Assembly (NCBI RefSeq): GCF_000521485.1
Contig: NZ_BAVS01000029.1
Span: forward strand, 1 to 41,096
DNA length: 41,096 nucleotides
Reading direction: 5' to 3'
DNA from: Gracilibacillus boraciitolerans JCM 21714
GTDB taxonomy: Bacteria; Bacillota; Bacilli; Bacillales; Amphibacillaceae
Of this stretch, positions 28,079-37,109 are shown in pieces. Under the pieces are notes generated by a model. The model saw nothing but the letters and a program-made list of their open reading frames with translations. It did not search any database and was not told the origin of the DNA. Numbering within the stretch: position 1 is the first letter of the stretch; each line of letters starts with the position of its first letter. Both the position numbers and the translations under genes were made by a program.

Positions 28079-28118
28079 TATATAATGTATCTAAATGATA
28101 TATATCAACTAGATAGGT
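28079..28118 (+). promoter_or_regulatory. possible padR promoter/operator
   Basis: A TATAAT at 28081-28086 is followed by a short AT-rich dyad (GATATATATC at about 28107-28116) just before the padR RBS. PadR regulators usually bind AT-rich dyads at their own promoter. The -35 is weak, so confidence is low. Confidence 0.35.
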
Positions 28119-28129
28119 GGAGTCAACTC

Positions 28130-28667
28130 ATGAAAGAATACAATAACACAACCTACGCAATTCTTGGAATTCTTACAACAGGATGCAAATCAGGATATGC
28201 GATAAAGCAGCTTATGGATCAAAGTCTTACCCACTTTTGGAAGATCAGCTATGGCCAGATTTATCCTACAATGAAACAACTTACTGCTAATGAACTAGTC
28301 ACCGTTACGAATACTCAGCAAGATGGAAAGCCGGACAGAAAGGAGTATGACCTTACCCAAAAAGGAAAGGATGCATTGAAACATTGGCTCTCACAACCTA
28401 TTGAACAAATTCCGGTGGAACGAAATGAAGTGCTTCTAAAGTTGTTTTTTGGCAAACACCAGACTACAGAGCAAACTGTCAAGCTGTTAGAAGACTACAA
28501 ACGCAAGCTGGAAGAGCGTCTGCAGACATACCATACCATCGCTCATTCCATTCAGACACATCATGAAAGTGATCCGAATGCTCAGTATTGGCTATTCACA
28601 TTGGATTATGGCAAGCGAACTACTATGCTGCATCGATTGGTGCCAGGCAACGATAGAAGCTATCTAA
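28130..28667 (+). pseudogene. PadR-family transcriptional regulator, frameshifted near its end
   Basis: The N-terminal PadR winged helix is clear: NTTYAILGILTTGCKSGYAI, the ISYGQIYPTMKQL recognition helix and DRKEYDLTQKGKDAL. A Vir_C-like C-terminal helical region follows to YWLFTLDYGKRT. Near 28632 the frame changes. With one base fewer the protein would end DWCQATIEAI with TAA at 28665-28667. As read, it runs on into the next gene and mimics a 421-aa fusion. AGGTGGAG precedes the ATG at 28130. It probably represses itself and the DUF4188 gene in response to a small molecule. Confidence 0.78.
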
Positions 28668-28681
28668 AGGAGGAGACGAAA

Positions 28682-29155
28682 ATGAGTAAGGGAATATTCA
28701 GCGGAAGGTTTACAACAAAAAATGAAGAAGACTTAGTTGTTTTTATCATTGGGATGCGCATAAACAAGCGATGGGCTGTCCATAAATGGTTTCCTGTTTT
28801 TATTGCGATGCCCTCCATGATTAGAGAGCTTTATACAAACAAGGAGGAGCTTGGTTTTCTATCAATGGAGAGCTTTTTCGGACTTCGCACAACAGTCATG
28901 ATTCAATATTGGCGTTCAACGGAAGATTTGCTCTCCTATGCAAAAGGGAGCAACCATCTAAAAGCTCGGAAGAATTTTAATCAAAAAGTTGGCGATCATA
29001 CAGCAGTGGGAATTTACCATGAAACTTATATCATAAAAAAAGGACAATATGAATCCATTTATGGAAATATGCCACAATATGGTCTAGCAAAAGCCATGGA
29101 GCATATTCCGGTTAGATCTGATAAAAGATCGGCACGGAAACGCCTTACTCAGTGA
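28682..29155 (+). CDS. DUF4188 protein (monooxygenase-like)
   Basis: This 157-aa protein starts MSKGIFSGRFTTKNEEDLVV and has its own strong AAAGGAGG (28666-28673). It is therefore a separate gene, although a frameshift in padR places both in one frame. DUF4188 proteins look like ferredoxin-fold monooxygenases; IGMRINKRWAVHKWFPVF is typical. The function is unknown, but they commonly follow PadR regulators, suggesting a response to a toxic compound. Intact. Confidence 0.82.
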   Translation: MSKGIFSGRFTTKNEEDLVVFIIGMRINKRWAVHKWFPVFIAMPSMIRELYTNKEELGFLSMESFFGLRTTVMIQYWRSTEDLLSYAKGSNHLKARKNFNQKVGDHTAVGIYHETYIIKKGQYESIYGNMPQYGLAKAMEHIPVRSDKRSARKRLTQ

Positions 29156-29491
29156 AAATATATATATTGATGAGAGCATTAAACAAACCGCTACAAATGT
29201 AATAGACACGGTTGACGATGATTAGTACAGAAAAAAGTATTTGAATATTTAGAAACAATCGAATAATTTTTTATAAGAACAAAAGCGCAGAGCGTCGGTT
29301 AAAACAAGAGCAACTGGAGCGAATCAATTGAGATAAAGAAATCACGGTAAGCTTGCGAACCGATGATGACTTATCGTAGATTGCTTCGTGAAGTTGCCTA
29401 GTTTTTGGCGCTCGGAGCTGGACGTGGCTATCCCTGTTCCGAAATGTTATCCACAGTGCAAAAATTTATAATTTCCTAAGCAACAATAAAA
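29156..29491. other. gene-free stretch with a long imperfect inverted repeat
   Basis: No gene is visible. 29285-29418 is richer in G+C than its flanks and folds back on itself. The 5' arm (AGAGCG...AAAAC.AGAGCAACT...CGGTAAG) pairs imperfectly with the 3' arm (CTTATCG...AGTTGCCTAGTTTTTGGCGCTC). It resembles a dispersed palindromic intergenic element or a structured RNA, but family and copy number cannot be judged here. Confidence 0.45.
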
Positions 29492-29492
29492 T

Positions 29493-29520
29493 AAGCTGAA
29501 GACACAAAAGTCTTCAGCTT
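29493..29520 (-). terminator. terminator of the parM-parR operon
   Basis: A perfect 11-bp stem, AAGCTGAAGAC / GTCTTCAGCTT, with a 6-base loop, is followed on the minus strand by TATTTTATT. It lies 37 bp past the parR stop. A plus-strand tail is weaker. Confidence 0.75.
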
Positions 29521-29556
29521 TATGAAACAGTAGAATCGCCCTCATCTTTCACCCAT

Positions 29557-30141
29557 TCATTTATTCATCTTACCTAAAAAGTCTCCTAACAGATCATCAA
29601 GTTCTTCTTCTGGTTCTGGTTCTTCTGGTTCCTCGGAATCTCGATTGTGACTTAATGCTGCATTCCAATCAATCGAATCTAAATCATCATCTGTCTCTTG
29701 ATTGTTTAAAGGACTTTCCTCGATTTCATCTACCATCGATTCCTGCTCATTTGTCTCCATTGGAGGTTCTTCCTGTAGATATAGTGCTTCATCGATATTT
29801 GTTGCATTACTGTTCAGTGAAGCTAACAATGAAGTTGCACGAACGGGATCATTTAATAGTTGATACATGATACTTCCTAGCAACGCTTCGGAATGTTCAT
29901 GTTTGATCCAATTACGTTGTGCTTTTGTCAAACTTTTAGGGAGAGGTACCGTAATGGTTTCCTGCTGTTTCGATGTTCCCTCATTCACACCTTTTGTGAC
30001 AAACTCGGCGATTTTACTAGAGAAATTACGACGTTCTATTTCTTTTAAACGCTGCAATTCTTTTAGTATATAATCCGGTGTATCTGACGGGATCCGAAAT
30101 GATATAGTTTGACCTCTATTAATTTCGTTATTTTTCTTCAT
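29557..30141 (-). CDS. ParR-like DNA-binding partition protein
   Basis: This 194-aa protein has an N-terminal ribbon-helix-helix-like region (GQTISFRIPSDTPDYILKEL). A helical middle and a strongly acidic tail follow (SEEPEEPEPEEELDDLL). In ParM/ParR systems this adaptor binds the centromere array and, through its C-terminus, the end of ParM filaments. It starts 9 bp after parM, with GGTGATAAC between. Sequence similarity alone is weak; the assignment rests on fold pattern and position after parM. Confidence 0.65.
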   Translation of the reverse strand: MKKNNEINRGQTISFRIPSDTPDYILKELQRLKEIERRNFSSKIAEFVTKGVNEGTSKQQETITVPLPKSLTKAQRNWIKHEHSEALLGSIMYQLLNDPVRATSLLASLNSNATNIDEALYLQEEPPMETNEQESMVDEIEESPLNNQETDDDLDSIDWNAALSHNRDSEEPEEPEPEEELDDLLGDFLGKMNK

Positions 30142-30150
30142 GTTATCACC

Positions 30151-31311
30151 TTAAGATTGTTGTGAGACTTTTTTCTCTTCTTTCTTCTCAGACTTCTTTA
30201 GATATTCAGCAATCAGTTTATAATAGGCATTTGCCATCATCCATATGCTTTCCTTTTCATCTTCAAAAAATTCAATGTTATAGCCATCTAAATTATTATT
30301 TAATGTTTTCAAGTATTCTTTTAATACATTGGATCCTCCGCCTACAAAATAACAGATTTCCGTTTGTGAATTTTTTTGCCATATATTTCGCAACAGGCGA
30401 TATTGTTTCTTCGCTAATTCTAACAAAATTCTATCTGTCGATTCATGTACGCTCGTTCTGCTTCCTTTTACCATTATGTGATTACGGTCATTTTTTCTCG
30501 TAATAATGTCCACCACGTCACGGCGACTGTCTAATTCCACCCCATATTTCGAGAAAATTTCTTCACGAATAAGCTCAAGCGACTCGGAAACACCAAGATT
30601 AAACCCTTGTGCTTTATCATCATCGACCGTTCTGTTTCTAATCACAGCTATATCTGTTGATAAACCACCAATATCCTGAATTAAAATTTGTTTGTCTATT
30701 AATTGCTTATTAATGATTTTTAAATCCTGATCCATCACAAGGTTGATAAAAGCGGCAAACCCTTCAGGATACACCTTCACTTCATCAAATTTTATGTTCA
30801 CTTTTTTGCCTTGGTGTTGTGGTGTAACTAAAAATTCCACCTGATGAACAGAACCGATCAGCTTGGAACGATATCCTGCATCTTTTCCTTCTTTCACCTC
30901 TCGCAATGGCAATCCAGTTCCCAACGTATAATTTGTATCAATAACCTGATTGGCATTTACTGTAAATGTATTTACAGCATCTAAGGCTATCGTCGCCAAA
31001 AGCATCACTAACGTTTGATCTTCCTGCGATTTACTGCTGCCTGGATCAAGTTCTGTTGAATTGCTTGCTTTTGCTGCTAAGTGTCCCACACGATAAATCG
31101 CATTATTTTCTTTCAACGCTGGTGAATGTATACGAATATGTAACCCTTCTATTGGATCCTTTTGGTCTAATTCTTCAATTCCAATAACAGGACGGTCTTC
31201 TGTATCTCTAGCGATGATATTTGGAAGATTAAGCTCTCTTTCCATTTTTCCAAAAATCGCTTTAATAGAATCGTTACCTACATCAATTGCTGCTATTCTT
31301 GACTGACTCAT
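30151..31311 (-). CDS. ParM/StbA-family actin-like partition ATPase
   Basis: This 386-aa actin-like protein polymerises to push plasmid copies apart. The phosphate-1 loop is AAIDVGNDSIKAIFG at the N-terminus, phosphate-2 is QDIGGLSTDIAVI and the adenosine motif is CYFVGGGSNVLKEY. The length is typical of Gram-positive plasmid ParM proteins. AGAGAGG precedes the ATG. The iteron array lies upstream and parR follows, the standard type II order. This strongly suggests a plasmid or former plasmid. Intact. Confidence 0.85.
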   Translation of the reverse strand: MSQSRIAAIDVGNDSIKAIFGKMERELNLPNIIARDTEDRPVIGIEELDQKDPIEGLHIRIHSPALKENNAIYRVGHLAAKASNSTELDPGSSKSQEDQTLVMLLATIALDAVNTFTVNANQVIDTNYTLGTGLPLREVKEGKDAGYRSKLIGSVHQVEFLVTPQHQGKKVNIKFDEVKVYPEGFAAFINLVMDQDLKIINKQLIDKQILIQDIGGLSTDIAVIRNRTVDDDKAQGFNLGVSESLELIREEIFSKYGVELDSRRDVVDIITRKNDRNHIMVKGSRTSVHESTDRILLELAKKQYRLLRNIWQKNSQTEICYFVGGGSNVLKEYLKTLNNNLDGYNIEFFEDEKESIWMMANAYYKLIAEYLKKSEKKEEKKVSQQS

Positions 31312-31458
31312 ATATATCCATCCTCTCTAACTTTTACATGTCAGACTTTTATTAAAATAATACAAGCCTTAAGTATAGCATATTTTATTTTAAGGTTTTC
31401 AGCAATGCCTTTTGTTGAAAAGAAAGAAAATTGTAATCTTTTTGTAATGTAAATATTT

Positions 31459-31578
31459 TGTTTACATTTTCGGATTACATGTTTACATCTTCCAAAAAAT
31501 CTATACATACCAACATGTTTACGTTATCGCATACATGCATGCTATAAACGTTTACTTTATATATATATTTGTTTACAT
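31459..31578. repeat. parC-like centromere: five TGTTTACAT iterons
   Basis: TGTTTACAT or one- to two-base variants occur at 31459, 31480, 31516 (TGTTTACGT), 31549 (CGTTTACTT) and 31570. Spacings are 21, 36, 33 and 21 bp, two of them exactly two helical turns. The array lies directly upstream of parM, where ParR-bound centromeres are found. An inverted copy (ATGTAAATA) lies just before at about 31448. Confidence 0.65.
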
Positions 31579-31766
31579 GTATGCTGTAATGTATATGTAA
31601 TCTTATATAATGGTTTATAACATGAAAATCATAAACCGTATCCAATATGACATTTGGAGGATGGTTAAAAGAAAGAATCAATTAAATTTATTTCTTGAGT
31701 CCATGCACAATAACCCATTTCAAATACATACGATATATTAGACGATTCAACTAAGGGAGGATAACG

Positions 31767-32673
31767 ATGTATTCCAATCCATCGTATGATAATGATTTTT
31801 ATCGAAGTGTATCAGATACACAACTTATAACAGATATCCAACAAGCAATACATGCAGAGTATAGCGCAATTGCTTGTTATGAGAAATTAGCCCAAATGGC
31901 ACCATCACAAGAGGAAAGGGACAAAATACAGGAGATTCAGAATGATGAAAAGCGACATCTTGAGGAATTTAGCAGCATTTATTATCATTTTACGGGGGGA
32001 GAGCTCCCTCTTATCAAATCATCGAGCAATGTCCAAACAATTATAAAGCTGGTATTGAATTCACCTTTAAAGATGAACAAGAGGCGGTAGATTTTTATTT
32101 GAGCATCTCAGATAAAGCCGAGAATATAACAATCAAAGATAGATTCAAGTGTGCAGCAGCAGATGAACAAAATCATGCAGTATGGTTTTTATTTTTTCAT
32201 TCAAAAAATCCATCGGCAACACACGCCCAAAGACTAATCGAAGACTATGGGGGCTATAGGAGCTTTAAACGCTTCCTCTTTATCCTTACCTCAAATGTTG
32301 ACGTATGCTCTACAGGATGAATACTTGGCCCAGGCTAGATATAATAACATAATCGGAACTTTTGGTAACATTCCAACATTCGTACAAATTAGAGAAGCTG
32401 AATTAAGGCATATCCGAGCATTATTACCCCTTTTCGAGCGTTATCAAGTACCTTTACCTCAAGATATTTCGGGATCCTTTGTGACAACTCCGCAAAATCT
32501 TAAGGCCGCATATGCTACAGGAGTACAAGGGGGGGAAATTGACAACATTGCTATGTACGAGAGATTTTTACCCCCTAAATCTTCCTAATGATGTAAGAAG
32601 TGTTTTCACTCAACTTCGTGATGCTTCATTAAACCATTTAGCAGCATTTGAAAGAGGGCTTAGCAGGAATTAA
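31767..32673 (+). pseudogene. ferritin-like domain protein, broken at three G/C tracts
   Basis: With AGGGAGG before the ATG, the reading starts in a ferritin-like helix (QQAIHAEYSAIACYEKLAQM, then EIQNDEKRHLEEF). It changes frame at G6 (31994-31999), G5 (32249-32253) and C5 (32571-32575). With 4 or 7, 4 and 4 bases respectively, it is one protein of about 300 aa that includes APSYQIIEQCPNNYKAG, AAADEQNHAVWFLFF, ALQDEYLAQARY and ending AAFERGLSRN. A fourth tract, G7 at 32529-32535, is in frame but adds a Gly to VQGEIDNIAMYERF. ExxH pairs in two halves suggest a di-iron helical bundle; exact role unknown. Confidence 0.78.
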
Positions 32674-32979
32674 TCAGGAATGGAAACATATAGAACTAAA
32701 TCATATTTTCTCTTTATTATTATTCAAACTAAGATTTATACGTTAGTATGTAATTACATACAAACGTATTTAATGTTACTTTACAAGAACAATTCGCACA
32801 ACAAAATTAGTGGATTCTAACACCTGTCAATTATGTATTAATTCCCTTTTGTATATTTCGTAATGAGCGATTCATTATTCATCATAATAATTCTAATACG
32901 ATGGGCAACACTACCAAGAGAAAGAAAAGAGGTGAATCGGTGAATGGTGTTGAAGTATAACAACTTTTTTCTGTCCTGA
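32674..32979. other. gene-free stretch
   Basis: AT-rich DNA without a credible gene, RNA or terminator. It ends in GAGGTGAATC before a 12-codon ORF that stops just where the ClC channel fragment begins. A deletion end point is likely near 32975. Confidence 0.4.
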
Positions 32980-33791
32980 TTCTTCGGGACCTTTATCACC
33001 ATCCTTTTTTGGGGGGGTTCTACGGGGGGGAGAGAAGGTGCAGCTGTCCAAATGGGAGAAAGTGTAGCTGCAGCGGTTAACAAATTTTTTAAGGTAAACA
33101 AACTAGATAAGAAAATTTTAATGATGAGCGGTATAAGTGCTGGTTTCGGAGCTGCCTTTGGTGCACCTATTGCTGGTACTGTCTTTGGCATGGAGATGGT
33201 TGCCATGGGAAAACTGAAATTGGAAGCATTTGTTCCTTGTCTTACCGCAAGCTTTGTCGGTCATTATCTAACTACAGTAGCCTGGGGACATAAACATGAA
33301 GAATTTATCATACAAATCGTACCGAAAATAACTATTACTACCTTTATCATCGTTATTCTTCTATCTGTTCTTTTTAGCCTTATAAGTGTTTTATATTGTC
33401 AATTGAGACATGAGATAGAAAAATATCTAATAAAATTTTCAGGAAAAACCATATGAAAAGAGCCTTTTTTGGAGGTATCATCATTATAGTATTAACAATG
33501 ATGGTTGGATCACAAGATTACAATGGACGTGGACTAGAGATGTTAGAACAATCTTTTAATGAAGACGTGCCGCCATTTGCTTTTCTGGCCAAGTTGGCTT
33601 TTACTGCGGTAACCCTTGGCACTGGTTTTGTTGGTGGGGAAGCAATTCCTTTATTTTTTATCGGGGCAACATTGGGTAATGCCTTACATACGTTCATTGA
33701 TTTACCGATGTCATTTCTTGCTGCGTTAGGTTTAATTACTGTTTTTTGCGGAGAAACAATTGAAAATGTGGAATCAAAGAAAAAAATTTAG
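32980..33791 (+). pseudogene. ClC-family chloride/fluoride channel fragment
   Basis: The reading begins inside the protein: FGTFITILF, then GREGAAVQMGES, where GREGP/A is the anion-pore motif of ClC channels and exchangers. It continues FGAAFGAPIAGTVFGMEM, several membrane helices, a frame change at about 33453 (an extra A in GGAAAAACC restores it), then TLGTGFVGGEAIPLFFIGATLG. It ends early in FCGETIENV instead of the usual helix. The N-terminal 90-100 residues and the C-terminal end are missing. Two G7 runs (33011-33017, 33024-33030) flank the pore motif and distort it (TGGREG for TGREG). Confidence 0.75.
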
Positions 33792-33868
33792 AAAATCAGA
33801 CGTAAAGCGTACTTTATTGCCGATTATACAGTTCATAGTTTCTTCTATTAGCTTGCGTTTGTCTTTAT

Positions 33869-35347
33869 TCATCCTTTGGTCAGAGTACAGTTATTCATTG
33901 TGGCTAATTGGTCCCCATTAAAAGACGCAGGAATTCGAAAGGCAACGGTGGTCCCTTCAGTTTCTTCCAATTCAACTGTTTGATATACGATAACATCAAT
34001 TTCCCAATCTACTCCACCAGTAAACGCTATCGTTATAGTGGAGACTGTCCCAAGTTCGTCAGTGGTTACAAGAGATTGCAAGAATTTTTTGCTAAACGTA
34101 ATCGTATTATCACTTATTTCATAATCATTTTCTTCTTCTAATACTTGATCAGTTACAGTGACCTCATCAAAGTCATTGCCATTCAAATCGAATGTGATCA
34201 CTTTATCCGTTATTTCTTCAGATTGTTCCAAATAAATAAAATTATCATTTGGTGTTGCGGAACGTGTATCCCAACTTGTTTTTAACATATTAAAAAATTC
34301 GGGATCGTTCCATTCTAGCGTATCACGATTTAAATGTTGGCCGTTATCCCACAGCATATGAATCAGTTCCTTCTCATTCGCATAATGAATCATATGTTCA
34401 AAAAATTTCAATTTTTCTCCTTGTTGAACAACCCCTGTATCTACATCAAACCCAAGCAAACCATATTCACCAATTATCACAGGGATACCATTAGCAGTAA
34501 AGGTTTCATGTACACGGTCAAAGACAGTATGAATGTCTTTTTTTGTATCTTCTTCAAAGCGGGTATATCCAGCGATATTAACACTAAAAGGCCAGAAACC
34601 GTAATAATGAACTGTGGCGATAATATTAGGATCTTTTAAGCCTTGAATATATTCGTATAAAGAGTTTATTTTCTCTGGTTCTGACCCGGTGTTAAGGGTG
34701 GGCAACACTAATGGCCGGTTATCGTTATAACCTCCTGATCCTCTAACAATTTCATAAAAATGTGTGTGTAATTCATTCAGGTATGCCTGACTTTCTTCTT
34801 CCGTTCCCGAAAATCTCGGCTCATTAATACTTTCAAACATTAGTTCCTTTGGATAGTCCTTAAAATGATCCGCCAACTGCGTCCAGATAGCATTGAATCG
34901 ATCGACGGTTTGATTATGTTCCTCTTGCATTCCCGTTTCAACCCAAAGCCAAGAATCATGGTGGACATTAATCATGACATATAAATCCTCTTCTAATGCC
35001 CATTGCACTGTCTGATCGACACGCTTCAAGAAATCGTCGTTAATCTGGTAATCATCATCTTCTCCCATACGTTGATCAAAGGTGATCGGGATGCGAATAC
35101 TTTTAAAGCCTTGATCTGCAACTCTCTGAATTAACTCTTGCGTCACATACGGGTTACCCCCCCATGCGGTTTCGTCATTACCAACAGCATCAAACGTATT
35201 ACCTAAATTCCAACCTGGTTGCATATTTTCAGCATATCTTTCGATGTCCAATTCTGTGGTAGGAGTTTCCTCAGCAAATGAAGTAATGGAAGTAAAACTA
35301 AGAAGTAATACAAACGTAAAAAAGCAAAAAATGAATTTCTTTCTCAA
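33869..35347 (-). CDS. secreted GH5 endoglucanase with CBM_X2-like domain
   Basis: This 492-aa extracellular cellulase starts at TTG (35347) after GGAGGG. Its signal peptide is MRKKFIFCFFTFVLLLSFTS with cleavage near SFA/EE. The GH5 barrel (about 35-365) has the acid/base Glu in SINEP (175-177), HYYG (247-250) and the nucleophile Glu in IIGEYG (about 294). It cleaves internal beta-1,4-glucan bonds. Residues about 380-470 resemble the CBM_X2 Ig-like module. C7 at 35157-35163 gives AWGGNP where GH5 enzymes have AWGNP. The gene looks functional and has a cre box upstream. Confidence 0.9.
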   Translation of the reverse strand: MRKKFIFCFFTFVLLLSFTSITSFAEETPTTELDIERYAENMQPGWNLGNTFDAVGNDETAWGGNPYVTQELIQRVADQGFKSIRIPITFDQRMGEDDDYQINDDFLKRVDQTVQWALEEDLYVMINVHHDSWLWVETGMQEEHNQTVDRFNAIWTQLADHFKDYPKELMFESINEPRFSGTEEESQAYLNELHTHFYEIVRGSGGYNDNRPLVLPTLNTGSEPEKINSLYEYIQGLKDPNIIATVHYYGFWPFSVNIAGYTRFEEDTKKDIHTVFDRVHETFTANGIPVIIGEYGLLGFDVDTGVVQQGEKLKFFEHMIHYANEKELIHMLWDNGQHLNRDTLEWNDPEFFNMLKTSWDTRSATPNDNFIYLEQSEEITDKVITFDLNGNDFDEVTVTDQVLEEENDYEISDNTITFSKKFLQSLVTTDELGTVSTITIAFTGGVDWEIDVIVYQTVELEETEGTTVAFRIPASFNGDQLATMNNCTLTKG

Positions 35348-35371
35348 TATTAATCCCTCCCAAGAAATAAT

Positions 35372-35385
35372 AGAAAGCGCTTTCT
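35372..35385. promoter_or_regulatory. cre box (CcpA binding site)
   Basis: AGAAAGCGCTTTCT is a perfect 14-bp palindrome matching the catabolite-responsive element consensus. It lies 25 bp upstream of the endoglucanase start. CcpA binding here would repress cellulase expression when preferred sugars are present. Confidence 0.75.
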
Positions 35386-35551
35386 TTTATATGAAGTTTA
35401 TCATACTAGTTGAAACGCTAATACCCGAAAAACAAGTGATAAATTCACGCAAAAAGGAGACATCAGATACAGACGGTTCTTAAAGGGATAAAGAAAATAT
35501 TGATAAATGAATACAATATAAATTAAAACTTTATGATGTCACTTGAAAAAG

Positions 35552-35580
35552 TTATTTCTAGCAGCAAAATTTGCTATAAT
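35552..35580 (+). promoter_or_regulatory. kinase gene promoter
   Basis: An extended -10, TGCTATAAT (TATAAT at 35575-35580), has TTATTT 17 bp upstream, and AAGGAGG follows about 20 bp downstream. It overlaps an in-frame ATG at 35543, which therefore cannot be the real start. Confidence 0.5.
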
Positions 35581-35609
35581 ACAAACAAACGTAAAACAAG
35601 GAGGTGCGT

Positions 35610-36424
35610 ATGGAACTTATACATTGGATGATAAAAAAGTAAGACAGACGGTATTCGACCACCAATATGCTATACAGCAGACGCTCGCAGGACGATACAA
35701 AATTGAGAAGATATTGCAGAATGGCAGTTACGGCATCATATATCTATGTTGGGATCTGCATGCCAATCAAAAGTGTGTCGTCAAACAGATGCGCAAAAGC
35801 AAGAAGAAAGAAAATGTGGAAAATTATAAGCAGGAAACTGCTATTTTACAGATACTGGATAATAACGGTATTCCCAAACTGATCGAAACGTTTGTTTATG
35901 AGGATAGGCAGTTCTTTTCGATGGAGTTTGTCGAGGGGGGGAGTAATGTAGAGGATACGTTATTTGCATCCGAGCAGAAGTACAGTGAGAAGGAATGTCT
36001 GGAACTGGCAAAGCAACTAACCGCCATTGTCTGCTATATTCATGAAAAAGGGATATTCCATGGCGATATCAGAATTCCAAACGTACTGCTTAACCGTGGT
36101 GGGCTATATCTGATAGACTTTGGATTAGCACACAACATTCATACAGACAAGGAGTCGAGAGAACATCATAAACAATTGGCACAAGAGGACTTTTTTGACA
36201 TTGGGGATTTCCTGCTTTTTCTTTTATACTCTGCCTACGAGGGTGACACAAAGAGAAATAGACCATGGACCGAAGAGTTAAACATTCATGAGAAAACAAC
36301 CCATATCCTCAAAAGGTTACTTCAGATTGATCCGTCGTATCAGCGATGTGAGGATATCATGACAGATATGGTGGAGGCAATTACAATTATTTCCGGGGAA
36401 ATTTTGCCGAAAGCAAAGGCCTAG
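35610..36424 (+). CDS. Ser/Thr protein kinase (YbdM/PrkD-like), start frameshifted
   Basis: This Hanks-type kinase of about 270 aa has the glycine loop in LQNGSYGIIY, the ATP-binding Lys in CVVKQM, catalytic loop HGDIRIPNVLL (Asp and Asn present, Arg where Lys is usual) and IDFGLA (DFG). The only start with a proper RBS is the ATG at 35610 after AAGGAGG, but it opens a frame that stops after ten codons. One more T at about 35624 would give MELIHLDDKKVRQTVF in the kinase frame. G7 (35935-35941) gives VEGGSN for VEGSN. No extracellular domain, so cytosolic; substrates unknown. Confidence 0.75.
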
Positions 36425-36448
36425 CTGTATTTTAATCTTAACGTATAA

Positions 36449-36499
36449 AAGACTCCATTCGCTGGGAGTGGTTCTTATTCCCACCAAATGGAGTCTTAT
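36449..36499 (+). terminator. terminator after the kinase gene
   Basis: The stem AAGACTCCATT (36449-36459) / AATGGAGTCTT (about 36487-36497), with an inner TGGGA/TCCCA pairing, is followed by ATT. It sits between the kinase and a convergent small gene, so it may serve both. Confidence 0.65.
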
Positions 36500-36520
36500 T
36501 GCGAGTTATTCCATTAAAGA

Positions 36521-36724
36521 TTAGCTACTTCTAGAGTAACCGCCTCTTTTGCGGTAACGATGTGATCCGCTATATGGATTATGTCCGCGATGCCCGCTAC
36601 TGCTTCCATAATAGGATCGGCCTTTTCTGCTACTGGAGCTATAACGGTGATACCTTGACCGTCCACTACTGCTGCCGTGCTTTTTCAATTCATGAGAAAT
36701 ACTTTTAAGGAACTTTTTGAACAT
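36521..36724 (-). CDS. small very basic Ser/Tyr/Gly/Arg-rich protein
   Basis: This 67-aa protein starts MFKKFLKSISHELKKHG at an ATG with AAAGGAGGG upstream; an earlier in-frame ATG (36757) lacks an RBS. After a short amphipathic helix it is low-complexity, rich in Ser, Arg, Tyr, His and Gly (SSSGRSRYHRYSSSSR). It might bind nucleic acid, or be a spore- or surface-associated protein. No family recognised. Confidence 0.6.
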   Translation of the reverse strand: MFKKFLKSISHELKKHGSSSGRSRYHRYSSSSRKGRSYYGSSSGHRGHNPYSGSHRYRKRGGYSRSS

Positions 36725-36934
36725 GAAGCTCCCTCCTTTAATGTATATACGTTTCACTTTTTAGATTGGTTTCATATTTTTTAGTTAAGAGCACTCTTTT
36801 TTTTCATATCATAAGGCATGTAACTAAATTACACAACTAAATTGACTTACATAAGCACGAGATCTTTCTATACTAATGTGTTAATTACGCAAAGAAGGAG
36901 CAACATTGCCACATCTACAATCAAAGAAGCAAAA

Positions 36935-36974
36935 ACAGGCAGACGTATTCACTTATACTGAATGTGTTGCCTGT
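36935..36974. terminator. long hairpin, probable terminator
   Basis: ACAGGCA...ATTCA pairs with TGAAT...TGCCTGT around a short loop. It lies 27 bp beyond the stop of the minus-strand small membrane ORF at 37001, but it lacks a clear T run, so function is uncertain. Confidence 0.4.
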
Positions 36975-37000
36975 CAGTAATAGATTTATAGAAATAAGTA

Positions 37001-37108
37001 TCAGTCATCCGATTTCTGCTTTTTAAAACAGATATAAGTAAATATTGCTGCGGCAATTGTCCAAATCGCTACAATACCCAGTGGCATCCAGGAATTGGTA
37101 TCGTGCAT
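37001..37108 (-). CDS. 35-aa single-helix membrane protein
   Basis: MHDTNSWMPLGIVAIWTIAA and the following residues make one membrane helix with a basic CFKKQK end, a typical small bitopic protein. Its ATG begins one base after the stop of the upstream gene, so it would depend on translational coupling; no separate RBS is seen. It could also be the tail of a degraded membrane gene. Confidence 0.4.
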   Translation of the reverse strand: MHDTNSWMPLGIVAIWTIAAAIFTYICFKKQKSDD

Positions 37109-37109
37109 T

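Noticed and set aside
31441-31640. CRISPR array
   Set aside because: Repeats are 9 bp with irregular short gaps and no cas genes; partition iterons fit better.
31475-31681. 68-codon minus-strand ORF in the iteron region
   Set aside because: No RBS, and composition follows the AT-rich repeats; better explained by parC.
31656-31741. 25-codon plus-strand ORF after GGAGG near the iterons
   Set aside because: The GGAGG overlaps the ATG, leaving no room for ribosome spacing.
32838-33206. 122-codon minus-strand ORF opposite the ClC fragment
   Set aside because: Antisense shadow of a recognisable ClC pore region; Ala/Pro-rich text arises from the opposite strand.
35543-35609. Kinase start at the ATG at 35543
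   Set aside because: This ATG lies inside the promoter region, upstream of the -10, and has no RBS; 35610 has a perfect RBS.
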